This document shows, piece after piece, positions 23,954-31,327 of a stretch of 49,993 bases of DNA; positions within the stretch are counted from its first letter, which is position 1; every line of letters begins with the position of its first letter. The DNA is from an uncultured Eubacteriales bacterium. GTDB lineage: Bacteria > Bacillota > Clostridia > Oscillospirales > Oscillospiraceae. The position numbers were made by a program, and so were the translations under genes. A model generated the notes under the pieces. That model was not told the origin of the DNA. It did not search any database and was given only the letters and a program-made list of their open reading frames with translations. Location of the stretch: NCBI GenBank assembly GCA_900549545.1, contig URPA01000008.1, positions 1 through 49,993 on the forward strand, given 5' to 3'.

Positions 23954-24528
23954 TTTGTTCCAGCCTCCTGCTCTAAGATCGCACGCGCTATCGTATGCAG
24001 CGTGACGCGCTTGTTCATTGCAAGCTTGCGCATCATTTCATAGGCCTCGGTATTGGTGCAGTGCTGCTGCTGGGCAAAGAGCCGCTGCGCCTTATGAATT
24101 TCCCTGTCTTCTTTGAGCTTTTTCTGCGCCTCTTCCGCCTCTCTGCGGCTCTCCCTCAGCCTGCACGACTGGGCATACGCAACCTCAATAGTGGGCAGCA
24201 GCTTGCTGCGGTCTATCGGCTTTACAAGATACCCCGTAACACCCGCTCTGGCTGCCCTGTCCACGATCTCCTCATCGCTGAACGCGGTCAGCATGACAAC
24301 GCAGCCGGCAAGCTCTTCTCTGCATATAGTTTCCGCCGCGGCAAGGCCGTCAAAAACCGGCATCTTCACATCCATCAAAATAACATCCGGTTTTGTGCGC
24401 CTGCACAGTTCAATAGCATCAAATCCGTCGGCGGCCTCTCCGGCGACAGAAAAGCCCAAATCCTCCAGCATGGCGCATATGTCCATCCGTGTTATCGGTT
24501 CGTCTTCCGCGATTGCTACTGTTTTCAT
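23950..24528 (-). CDS. eutV: ANTAR-domain response regulator EutV (antiterminator)
   Basis: Response regulator that, when phosphorylated, binds RNA hairpins and prevents termination ahead of eut genes. The receiver domain (1-125) has the acidic pocket EDE at 8-10, phospho-acceptor Asp53 in LMDVKMP and a conserved Lys in YLVKPID. A coiled linker leads to the ANTAR domain (~135-190) with AQRLFAQQQHCTNTEAYEMM and RKLAMNKRVTLHTIARAIL. It is 192 aa and overlaps eutW by 4 bp. It starts 15 bp after the upstream amidohydrolase gene, so it is probably cotranscribed with it. Confidence 0.95.
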   Translation of the reverse strand: MKTVAIAEDEPITRMDICAMLEDLGFSVAGEAADGFDAIELCRRTKPDVILMDVKMPVFDGLAAAETICREELAGCVVMLTAFSDEEIVDRAARAGVTGYLVKPIDRSKLLPTIEVAYAQSCRLRESRREAEEAQKKLKEDREIHKAQRLFAQQQHCTNTEAYEMMRKLAMNKRVTLHTIARAILEQEAGTK

Positions 24529-24543
24529 GTATTATCCCGCCTG

Positions 24544-26112
24544 TTATGCCTTATTTGAACTGAAAAGGCCCCGGAGCACAGGGCGCACAAAGCTTCCCTT
24601 TTCGGGTGTGAAATCTTTCCCCTGCAAAATTGTCTTTTCAACCTTGAGCTTCATAAGCTCCTCGGGCGCAACAGTGTATGGGTTTTGAGAGAGAATTACC
24701 ATATCCGCTATTTTGCCGACCTCCAAAGAACCTCTCTCCTTCTCGTCAAAGCTTATCCAATACCCGTTATATGTAGACATTCTGAGAGCGTCCTGAATGG
24801 AAACCCGCTCATTGGGGTTGCTGTGGTTGACAGCCTTGTACAGCCACACTATGGGATTGGGGTCTGTGCAGGGGCCGTCCGAGCCGAAGCCAATCGTGCA
24901 GCCCAGATCTTTCATTGTCCGCACAGGGTTGAGCGATGCGTTTCTCTCTTTGCCGAGGATTTTTTCGGTATATTCGGCGGGCTCCTGCCTCCAGTTGTCA
25001 AAGGATACCTGCATAGGAAGCTGAATATGATAATCAGCACAGACCTTGCGGCTTTCCTCCGTGGTGAGGCACGCGTGGATAATGCCGTGGCGATGGTCGT
25101 CTCTGGGGTAATCATCAAGGGCGGCTTTCATTGCGGAGGCCGCCTGAACGAAGGCCCTGTCGCCAATAGCGTGAAGCTCTATCTGCATTCCGAGCCGGTT
25201 TGCCGCTTTGCAGAACTCCGTTACCTGTTCGTCGGTGTAGTAAAGGACACCGCTGTTGGATGCGTCGTCTGTATACGGGGCAATCAGCGCGGCGTCAGCC
25301 GAGCCGAAGCAGCCGTCAAGTGCGCACTGGAAGCATCCGCCCACTCTGCCAAGTTTGAATTTTGCAGCCTTTTTTGCATCGAATTTTTGCGGAAAAACAC
25401 GGATTTGGAAGCCGGAGGATATTCCCTTTGCAAACCATGTCTCCAGGCTGATGTCGAGATCCTTCGGGAAGCCAACACCGGAGACAGAGTGCACCATGCC
25501 GATACCCATGGAAGCCTCATAATTAACTGCCAGCATCATGTCATTAATAAGCTCAGGCACGGGCACGCTGGCGGTAATGTAGTCGGAAACCTTGAAGAAC
25601 GCCTCCTGATTCATCTCTCCGCTGTCTGCATGATAACCGCGAAGCTCCTTGCAATCGGCCTCAACCTGTTTGAGGAGCGCCGTGTTGACGACGCACGCGT
25701 GACCGTCATATTTAACCATGAAAAACGGCTTGTCCGGGCACACACTGTCAAGCTCCTCCCTGGAAACGAGGCGTCTCTCTTCAACCGAATATGGAGAAGC
25801 GCCGAATGCAATGAGCGTTTTCGCAGTGGAACGCTTATAGAAATCGGAGACCATTTCCAGAATCTCTTTATTGGATCTTGCCTCCATCACATTCAGCCCC
25901 GCATTGAAAAGAGCAAAGGACGCAAAATGCTGGTGGGTATCGCAAAACGTGGGAATTAAAGCCCGCTCACCAAGCTCTACCGTTTCGCAGGCGCGGTATT
26001 TCTCAGGCAGCTCATTGCCAACAAAAATGATTTTCCCCTTGTCCTCAACAAGAAAGCGGAACACCTCGTCTTTGCTGTTCACGCTCAAAATATCGCCTTT
26101 ATAGACTTTCAT
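24544..26112 (-). CDS. YtcJ-like amidohydrolase next to eutV
   Basis: Metal-dependent amidohydrolase_3-family enzyme, 522 aa, no signal peptide. Ligand motifs: FCDTHQHF (~56-63), ELHAIGDRAFVQA (~313), GIIHACLTTEE (~343) and FGSDGPCTDPNP (~423). The C-terminal sandwich carries VGKIADMVILSQNPY. It is a distant paralogue of the enzyme at 5048-6616. It lies 26 bp after a DUF2284 gene and 15 bp before eutV, in one tight minus-strand run, so it is likely induced with the regulators. Substrate unknown; an N-acyl-ethanolamine-type amide is a guess from context only. Confidence 0.85.
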   Translation of the reverse strand: MKVYKGDILSVNSKDEVFRFLVEDKGKIIFVGNELPEKYRACETVELGERALIPTFCDTHQHFASFALFNAGLNVMEARSNKEILEMVSDFYKRSTAKTLIAFGASPYSVEERRLVSREELDSVCPDKPFFMVKYDGHACVVNTALLKQVEADCKELRGYHADSGEMNQEAFFKVSDYITASVPVPELINDMMLAVNYEASMGIGMVHSVSGVGFPKDLDISLETWFAKGISSGFQIRVFPQKFDAKKAAKFKLGRVGGCFQCALDGCFGSADAALIAPYTDDASNSGVLYYTDEQVTEFCKAANRLGMQIELHAIGDRAFVQAASAMKAALDDYPRDDHRHGIIHACLTTEESRKVCADYHIQLPMQVSFDNWRQEPAEYTEKILGKERNASLNPVRTMKDLGCTIGFGSDGPCTDPNPIVWLYKAVNHSNPNERVSIQDALRMSTYNGYWISFDEKERGSLEVGKIADMVILSQNPYTVAPEELMKLKVEKTILQGKDFTPEKGSFVRPVLRGLFSSNKA

Positions 26113-26138
26113 AAGACGCCTCCCAATAATATTATGTT

Positions 26139-26681
26139 TTATTCGTTGAACAAAATCATACCGAAATTAGTTATCGTGTTTTCGCCGTTCATGTACGAAA
26201 GCGAAGTGCCCTCACAGGTCTTGCAAACGTCAACGCCGTATGCCGAAAGAGACGGCAGCAGCTTGTCCGGATATCTGCATGGCTCATTGTAAAGTTTTGT
26301 GCACTCCGGACACAGGTGACATGAGCCACCCAAATGGAGAAAGGGCTTGTTGAGGGTAGACCGGAGCAAGCTTTGAAGTTTCTGTGAAGTCGCCGAAAGC
26401 CTTTCCCCTGCGGCGTATATTTCCTCCTGATTGGAAATATCCTCAACCGGAGAAATGACCTGATAAATCACAATATGCTCGTAATTTCTCAGCTGCGCTG
26501 TAAGAACCTCTATTTCACCCACATCCGGCGGGCATGACCAGCATTTGCCGTAAAAACCGCAGAGATTGTCCTCGCAGTATGCCCGAAAGCTGTTAGAGCA
26601 AACAAGCTTTGCAGGGGCTATAAGCTCCGCCTTATCTGCGCCGTAATCCAAAGCAGCTTTAACCAATGCGTTGCAATCCAT
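26139..26681 (-). CDS. DUF2284 cysteine-rich metal-binding protein
   Basis: Small cytosolic protein of 180 aa in the DUF2284 family (predicted metal-binding, function unknown). Cysteine clusters dominate: YCEDNLCGFYGKCWSCPPDV (~35-54), GGSCHLCPECTKLYNEPCR (~118-136) and VDVCKTCEGT (~150-159). AAGGTG lies seven bases before the ATG. It is the first gene of the run leading into the amidohydrolase and eutVW. The cysteines suggest Fe-S or corrinoid-related chemistry, but no role is established. Confidence 0.85.
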   Translation of the reverse strand: MDCNALVKAALDYGADKAELIAPAKLVCSNSFRAYCEDNLCGFYGKCWSCPPDVGEIEVLTAQLRNYEHIVIYQVISPVEDISNQEEIYAAGERLSATSQKLQSLLRSTLNKPFLHLGGSCHLCPECTKLYNEPCRYPDKLLPSLSAYGVDVCKTCEGTSLSYMNGENTITNFGMILFNE

Positions 26682-26724
26682 TACGTTTCACCTTGTCCAT
26701 TTTAATATGTTAAGTGCTTTATTT

Positions 26725-26753
26725 GTTATAGTATGCAACTTTTTCCTTCAAAA
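26725..26753 (-). promoter_or_regulatory. Candidate promoter for DUF2284-amidohydrolase-eutVW
   Basis: On the minus strand TTTTGA (26753-26748), a 17-nt spacer and TATAAC (26730-26725) lie about 45 bp before the DUF2284 ATG. The -10 is good and the -35 weak, suggesting a regulated or modest promoter. Confidence 0.4.
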
Positions 26754-26916
26754 GTAAAGTCATTTTGCCATTTTCATGAGCCGCGTGCTGTCCCCCGTCT
26801 GAGCCGCCGCCGGAAGCGTGGCAGTTTTTCTGTTGCAGCCTTCACAATGTTCATAAAAAGTTGACAATTGCCCGACATTTATGCTCTTGAAAAAATTTTT
26901 CTTGGTGGTATCATAC

Positions 26917-26946
26917 TTGATGCTGCTTTTGTTTATACTGTATATT
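26917..26946 (+). promoter_or_regulatory. Candidate promoter of the HxlR-lipid module
   Basis: TTGATG (26917-26922), an 18-nt spacer and TATATT (26941-26946) end 40 bp before the HxlR ATG. An alternative is TTGAAA (26887-26892) with TATCAT (26909-26914). GTAT and ATAC half-sites around 26938-26957 could be an autoregulatory operator. Confidence 0.4.
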
Positions 26947-26986
26947 TTTGTAGATACTTACATTTTTGATAGTAAGGAGGCGCGGC

Positions 26987-27313
26987 ATGAAAACTGAACG
27001 CTTTGAGGCTCGGCCGGACTGCCCCTTTGCGGACATACAGCCGGTTATACGCGGCAAGTGGACGGTGATAATCGTCTATTTTCTCAGCAAGGGGCCCCTG
27101 CGCTTCGGGGAGCTGAGCCGGAAGCTGCCGATGGTCACGCAGGCGAAGCTCACGCGCGAGCTTCGGACGCTGGAGGAGTTTGGCCTTGTGCACCGGGAGG
27201 TCTACCGCGAGGTGCCGCCGAAGGTGGAATACTCCCTCACCGACAAGGGCAGCGCCTTTCTGCCGGTGGTGGACGCGCTTGTCAATTTCGCGCGCGCCTT
27301 TCAGCCGGGCTGA
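26987..27313 (+). CDS. HxlR-family winged-helix transcriptional regulator
   Basis: Single-domain DNA-binding regulator, 108 aa, HxlR/MarR-like. It has CPFADIQPVIRGKWTVIIVY, then GPLRFGELSRKLPMVTQAKL and the recognition/wing region TRELRTLEEFGLVHREVYRE with a VEYSLTDKG wing. I chose the ATG at 26987, which has AAGGAGG six bases upstream; the reading frame is open a little further up without a site. It is cotranscribed with the acyltransferase-like gene 24 bp downstream and probably regulates it. HxlR proteins often sense aldehydes or redox stress; the signal here is unknown. Confidence 0.93.
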   Translation: MKTERFEARPDCPFADIQPVIRGKWTVIIVYFLSKGPLRFGELSRKLPMVTQAKLTRELRTLEEFGLVHREVYREVPPKVEYSLTDKGSAFLPVVDALVNFARAFQPG

Positions 27314-27337
27314 GATTTGATTGGATGAGGAACCGAA

Positions 27338-28114
27338 ATGGATGATAAAAAGACGAGCTTTCTGTTTAAAATAGTGCGTTGGCTGGTCTGGCTGTTCGCG
27401 CCTAAGTTCAAGGTCGTGGGCGCGGAGAACCTGCCGGACGAGGCCTGCGTCATCGTCGGCAATCACAGCCAGATGTACGGCCCCATCGCCTCGGAGCTGT
27501 ACACCCCGATAAAGCACGATATATGGTGCACCGGGGAGATGATGTGCAAGGACGAGGTGGCGGCCTATGCTTTTAAGGACTTCTGGTCAAATAAGCCCAA
27601 GTCCGTGCGCTGGTTTTACAAGATTCTGAGCCATCTGATAGTGCCGCTGTCGCTGCTGATTTTCAACAACGCGCACACTATCCCCGTGTTTCACGACTCC
27701 CGCCTGCGCACGACCTTCCGCCTGTCCATAGAGCGGCTTGACGCCGGGAGCAGCCTTGTGATCTTCCCCGAGTGCTACACCGAGCGCAACAACATTGTCC
27801 ATGAGTTTCAGGAGAAGTTTGTGGACCTGGCGCGGATGTACTACAAGAAAACCGGCGTGGAGCTGTGCTTCGTGCCCATGTACCTGGCCCCCCGGCTTGC
27901 AACCATATTCTACGGCAAGCCCATCCGCTTTAACGCCGCCGCGCCCATTGCCGAGGAGCGGGTGCGCATCTGCAACGAGCTGATGGACGCCATCACCGAA
28001 ATTGCCGTCGCCCAGCCGGAGCACACTGTGGTGCCCTACCCCAACATTTCAAAAAAGCTCTATCCTAAAAATGTCCCTTTGGAGGTCTTTTACCATGAAG
28101 AAAGCCTTGGTTGA
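27338..28114 (+). CDS. PlsC-like acyltransferase family protein
   Basis: Probable membrane-associated phospholipid/glycerolipid acyltransferase, 258 aa. A hydrophobic N-terminus (WLVWLFAPKFKVVGAENLPD) precedes VIVGNHSQMYGPIASELY, the position of the NHxxxxD motif. Here the aspartate position is not obvious (NHSQMYG), which is atypical. SLVIFPECYTERNNIVHEF corresponds to the FPEG motif with Cys for Gly. GAGG lies seven bases before the ATG. It overlaps the next gene by 20 bp. The altered motifs make enzymatic activity or substrate uncertain. Confidence 0.72.
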   Translation: MDDKKTSFLFKIVRWLVWLFAPKFKVVGAENLPDEACVIVGNHSQMYGPIASELYTPIKHDIWCTGEMMCKDEVAAYAFKDFWSNKPKSVRWFYKILSHLIVPLSLLIFNNAHTIPVFHDSRLRTTFRLSIERLDAGSSLVIFPECYTERNNIVHEFQEKFVDLARMYYKKTGVELCFVPMYLAPRLATIFYGKPIRFNAAAPIAEERVRICNELMDAITEIAVAQPEHTVVPYPNISKKLYPKNVPLEVFYHEESLG

Positions 28115-28787
28115 TTACAGCGGCTTCTCTCTGCGGCGGCTGAAAGATAAGCGCTTTTCGCACATCCTGCTGCTCGGCGGCTGGATTGGCTATTTCGCGC
28201 TGTATTTCATCACCGAGAACCTGATTCCCCTCGAGCGCTGCCATGTTGTGCACTGCGCGCTTGACGATATGATTCCGTTTAATGAGTTTTTCGTCATCTT
28301 CTACGTGGGCTGGTACCTGCTGGTGTTCGGCAGCCTTGCGTACACGCTGTTTTTCGACGTGGAAAACTTCCGCAACATCCAGATATACATAATGATAACA
28401 CAGGCCGTCGCCATGCTGTGCTACATAGTCTGGCCCAGCGTTCAGCAGCTTCGACCGGAGAGCTTCCCGCGGGATAACGTGCTCACCTGGCTCATGGGCA
28501 TTATCTACTCCTTTGACACCCCCACAGGCGTCTGCCCGTCGCTGCATGTGGCGTATTCCGTTGGCATACTCTCAGCGGGGCTGAAGGACAAGCGCCTCGC
28601 CGCCGGCTGGAAGGTCGCGCTTGCAATATTCACGGTGATGGTCAGCCTCGCGGTATGCTTTGTAAAGCAGCACTCCGCGCTGGACGTGCTGGCGGCCATA
28701 CCCGTGTGCCTGCTGGCTGAGGCACTGGTATACGGCAAGAAATTCTATCGCCCGAAGCTGCGCCAAGGCGCGAAAGAGAGCGCATAA
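28095..28787 (+). CDS. PAP2-like membrane phosphatase/transferase
   Basis: Polytopic membrane protein of 230 aa with about six hydrophobic helices. It has the CPSLHVAYSVG motif (PSGH-type, ~135-145) and VKQHSALDVLAAIPV (SR...H...D-type motif, ~187-201) of the PAP2/inositolphosphotransferase superfamily. The start at 28095 has GGAGG nine bases upstream, inside the end of the acyltransferase gene; a longer upstream reading is out of family. Together with the acyltransferase it suggests phospholipid head-group or lipid-carrier turnover. A terminator follows. Confidence 0.82.
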   Translation: MKKALVDYSGFSLRRLKDKRFSHILLLGGWIGYFALYFITENLIPLERCHVVHCALDDMIPFNEFFVIFYVGWYLLVFGSLAYTLFFDVENFRNIQIYIMITQAVAMLCYIVWPSVQQLRPESFPRDNVLTWLMGIIYSFDTPTGVCPSLHVAYSVGILSAGLKDKRLAAGWKVALAIFTVMVSLAVCFVKQHSALDVLAAIPVCLLAEALVYGKKFYRPKLRQGAKESA

Positions 28788-28790
28788 ATC

Positions 28791-28823
28791 AATCTCCCCC
28801 GGTTCATACAGACCGAGGGAGAT
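28791..28823. terminator. Bidirectional terminator between convergent genes
   Basis: A 13-bp stem (28791-28803 with 28811-28823, one mismatch or G-U pair depending on strand) followed by TTTTTT on the plus strand. It sits between the plus-strand PAP2 gene and the minus-strand transporter, only a few bases from each. Confidence 0.85.
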
Positions 28824-28827
28824 TTTT

Positions 28828-29700
28828 TTATTCCTGTTTGCTGTCAAGAATTGTTCCGGCGGCAACGCCAAGGGCGATTATCGCGCCGCCGATGATGAGC
28901 CGGGGCGGATTTTCAAAGCCGCAGAGCGCGTCAATAAGCACGCTGGAGGCAAGCTGCCCCACAAAGAGCAGCAGTGAGCCGTTGAGCGCGGAAATCTTAG
29001 GCACGAACCAGTTTGTCAGCACAACAACGCTGATGCCAAGCACTCCGCCCATGTACGCCCACCACGGCAGAACGCCGAAGCCGGCAAGCAGCCCCGCCTC
29101 GCCCTGGCCGAGCAGGAGCATTGCCAGCACCGCCGCCGGCAGGCCGACAGCGTGGTTTATAAACGCGCCGCTGACAGCGCCGGTGGATTTTGCGAGCTCT
29201 GCATTTATCATGCGGGAGACCACAAGCGTGATGCCGGAGACAAAGGCAAGCAGCATCGCGACAAACTGCATGCCCCCCGCGTCGGAGAGCATTACAGCGC
29301 AGCCCAGCATCGACACCAGCAGGCACAGCACCGAGGCTTTGCCGACGCGGCGCTTCTGCGCGCCGAAAAGCCCGAGCGCGTCGATGACAAAGGAGGTCAG
29401 GGTCTGCCCGAGCAGCGCGAGCGCCGTGATGGCGACGACACTTATTTTGCCGAAGGCGAAGTTTGTAAACACCGTTGAAAACACGCTGATGATGCCCACG
29501 CCGTACATCCAGAGGGGGAGCTTTTTCTTCGGCAGGACCGGCATCCGCCGCAGCAAAAGGACAAGCCCGGCGGCCAGCACCGAGACGATATATATAATCA
29601 CCGCCGATGAGTATATCCCCGTGCCGTCGCTGAGCTTGCCGTTTAGCGCGACCATAACGGTAATCAGAACGCCGGTGAAAAGTGCGCTTATCAGATACAT
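28828..29700 (-). CDS. DMT-superfamily transporter (DUF606/YdcZ type, fused)
   Basis: Membrane protein of about 290 aa with about ten hydrophobic helices in two homologous halves, as in fused DUF606 (YdcZ) transporters. The N-terminal half has FTGVLITVMVALNGKLSDGTG, the second half GGVLGISVVVLTNWFVPKIS and ALNGSLLLFVGQLASSVLID. I start at 29700, with GAAGGA just upstream; an earlier ATG runs back through a hairpin. Substrate unknown. It lies 62 bp after the MFS gene at 29763-30968. Confidence 0.85.
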   Translation of the reverse strand: MYLISALFTGVLITVMVALNGKLSDGTGIYSSAVIIYIVSVLAAGLVLLLRRMPVLPKKKLPLWMYGVGIISVFSTVFTNFAFGKISVVAITALALLGQTLTSFVIDALGLFGAQKRRVGKASVLCLLVSMLGCAVMLSDAGGMQFVAMLLAFVSGITLVVSRMINAELAKSTGAVSGAFINHAVGLPAAVLAMLLLGQGEAGLLAGFGVLPWWAYMGGVLGISVVVLTNWFVPKISALNGSLLLFVGQLASSVLIDALCGFENPPRLIIGGAIIALGVAAGTILDSKQE

Positions 29701-29714
29701 ATTATCCTTCCATT

Positions 29715-29757
29715 GAGCAAAGCAAGCCGGCCAGAGCTTCTGACCGGCTTGTTGCTC
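29715..29757 (-). terminator. Hairpin after the MFS gene
   Basis: CAAGCCGGCCA (29723-29733) pairs with TGACCGGCTTG (29741-29751, one wobble), extended outward by GAGCAA and TTGCTC arms. It begins 6 bp past the MFS stop and precedes the DUF606 start. No strong U-tract, so termination may be partial. Confidence 0.5.
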
Positions 29758-29762
29758 GAAAA

Positions 29763-30968
29763 TCATGTGTTTTTGCAGATTTTGATGGAGACGAAGCCCA
29801 TGATAACAAGGATAGCCGGGGAGATGAGCAGGGTGCTTGCAACGCTCAGACCGCAGCCCTCAACAATGGCGATAAAGGGCGTGCCGAGGAAGGCGCCGAT
29901 ATTGATGCCGGACTCGGTAATGCCGGTGGCGAGGAAGGACTCAGACTCGGGAATCTGCTTGTTATAGGTGTTGATGCAGGCGGGGATGATGCCGGTGGAG
30001 GCAATGCCGCTGACGACAAGCCACGCGCACACGGCATTGAAGCTCGTGGCAAAATACAGCCCGAGAAGGCTCGCCGCAACACCGCAGAGGAAGATGCACA
30101 GGGTTATGTGCTTGCAGATTTTTTCAACACTGCCGAACACAACGCCGCCGACGATGGTTGCCACGCTGTAAAACACCATGGCATAGCCCACATCGACCGC
30201 CGCGCCAAAGCCCCTGCCGACGACAATCTGCGAGATGAGCAGGAACATGGGATAGTAGCAGAGCATATAGACTGCGACCATAACGGTGATGACCCAGACA
30301 GAGCTGGGCAGCGCCTTGATGCTGCTGATGACAGACCTCTTGGCGACGGCGCTCTCGTCCCCGCCGATGGCGCTGGTGTCATTGGCATCGAGCTTGAAGC
30401 GCGGGCAGAGGAAGAGAACCACCAGAAACGGAATGAAGCTCCACGCATAGATGAAGAAGGCATAGTTCCATTGGATGGCGACAAGCTTGCCGACCACCAC
30501 CTGCGCGACCATGTTCATGGCGTACTGAGCGGCGACTGCCCAGCCCATTGCGTGCACGCGCAGCTTCGGGTCGGACACGAGCTTGAAGCTCATGGACACG
30601 CCGATGCCCTGCATAAGGCCGTAGCCTATGCCAAAGGCGAAGCGCCCGATAAACATAAGCGTCATGCTGGAGCTGCCCGCGAGCGCGGGGAGTATGCCGC
30701 CGAGGAAATGGCAGCCGATGCCGATGAGCAGCATATTGCGCAGGGAGATTTTGCGGTTGACCAAAATGCCCGCTACCACCGTGAACACCACGGCGCAGAG
30801 GTTCGGAATGTTGTTTACCAGCGTGATGACCCAGTAGGGCACGGTGGGAAATGTGTTGGCAATATCCGCCAGCGCGGAGGAGCACCACTCAGCGCCGCCT
30901 GCGGCGGAGTTTGCGAAAATCAGGACAATTATGCCCAATAATGTGGCTTTTTTAGATGTTTTTTCCAT
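29763..30968 (-). CDS. MFS transporter
   Basis: Major facilitator superfamily permease, 401 aa with about 12 membrane helices. MFS signatures are visible: LVNRKISLRNMLLIGIGCHF after helix 2 and FIGRFAFGIGYGLMQGIGVS in helix 4. Family and substrate are not identifiable. A weak GGGG ribosome site precedes the ATG. It is separated from the enoate-reductase operon by a 359-bp palindrome-rich gap and may have its own promoter there. It may move a substrate or product of those enzymes. Confidence 0.88.
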   Translation of the reverse strand: MEKTSKKATLLGIIVLIFANSAAGGAEWCSSALADIANTFPTVPYWVITLVNNIPNLCAVVFTVVAGILVNRKISLRNMLLIGIGCHFLGGILPALAGSSSMTLMFIGRFAFGIGYGLMQGIGVSMSFKLVSDPKLRVHAMGWAVAAQYAMNMVAQVVVGKLVAIQWNYAFFIYAWSFIPFLVVLFLCPRFKLDANDTSAIGGDESAVAKRSVISSIKALPSSVWVITVMVAVYMLCYYPMFLLISQIVVGRGFGAAVDVGYAMVFYSVATIVGGVVFGSVEKICKHITLCIFLCGVAASLLGLYFATSFNAVCAWLVVSGIASTGIIPACINTYNKQIPESESFLATGITESGINIGAFLGTPFIAIVEGCGLSVASTLLISPAILVIMGFVSIKICKNT

Positions 30969-31017
30969 TTTATACGCCCCATTTGGTTATTGAATTAACA
31001 AAACGTACTTTTGGTTT

Positions 31018-31053
31018 GGCATATTAAAGCCTGTAAACAGGCTTTAATATGCC
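31018..31053. repeat. 36-nt palindrome, copy 1
   Basis: Arms GGCATATTAAAGCCTG and CAGGCTTTAATATGCC give a perfect 16-bp stem with a TAAA loop. It lies 50 bp upstream of the MFS start codon at 30968. A TTGACA on the minus strand lies just upstream. It differs from copy 2 only at paired positions. Confidence 0.85.
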
Positions 31054-31221
31054 ACTGATTGTCAATAAACATATGCAAAAGTGTAAAAACGAGAAGGCAG
31101 CGGGGGTGCCCGAGGGGGGCAAGACCCGCCTCGAATTAAATCAATTGCGCCTCAAGCGTCCGTGTTGTCGAGCTTTCTTGTTGCAGCTGAGCTGCTGCTA
31201 AAATACGGGCCGTGGGTTGTC

Positions 31222-31260
31222 AGCTTGTAAAGAAGTCCTTTCAGGGCTTCTTTACAAGCT
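31222..31260. terminator. 18-bp hairpin after the enoate-reductase/MFS operon
   Basis: AGCTTGTAAAGAAGTCCT pairs with AGGGCTTCTTTACAAGCT (one G-T wobble) around a TTC loop. It directly abuts palindrome copy 2 and resembles the hairpin at 7956-7988 in lead-in and core sequence. Confidence 0.6.
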
Positions 31261-31296
31261 GGCATATCATAGCCTGTTTACAGGCTATGATATGCC
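31261..31296. repeat. 36-nt palindrome, copy 2
   Basis: Arms GGCATATCATAGCCTG and CAGGCTATGATATGCC give a perfect 16-bp stem with a TTTA loop. The loop is the reverse complement of copy 1's, so the two copies face opposite ways. It lies 31 bp after the stop of the MFS gene at 31328. Confidence 0.85.
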
Positions 31297-31327
31297 AAGG
31301 AGAAGAGTAAGTACGAAGACTTATTTA

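Larger units (their letters stand above)
26682..26986. other. Divergent intergenic region
   Basis: This 305-bp region separates the minus-strand DUF2284-eut run from the plus-strand HxlR gene. It contains the candidate promoters listed separately; otherwise I see no gene, repeat or RNA. A TTGACA at 26861-26866 has no matching -10 at the normal distance. Confidence 0.6.
30969..31327. other. Palindrome-rich gap between two MFS genes
   Basis: No protein gene visible. The gap carries two related 36-nt perfect palindromes (31018-31053, 31261-31296), an 18-bp-stem hairpin (31222-31260) and, on the minus strand, a TTGACA (31065-31060) six bases upstream of the first palindrome without a clear -10. 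Confidence 0.7.

Noticed and set aside
26861..26866. Perfect TTGACA as the HxlR -35
   Set aside because: No -10-like hexamer 15-19 bp downstream; the later TTGATG/TATATT pair fits better.
26933..27517. A minus-strand frame overlapping the HxlR gene
   Set aside because: No homology visible, and the plus-strand HxlR has a strong ribosome site and intact domain.
29682..30941. A 419-codon plus-strand frame antisense to the MFS gene
   Set aside because: Composition is rich in Asp/His/Ala/Gly with no domain; it is the complement of a membrane protein gene.
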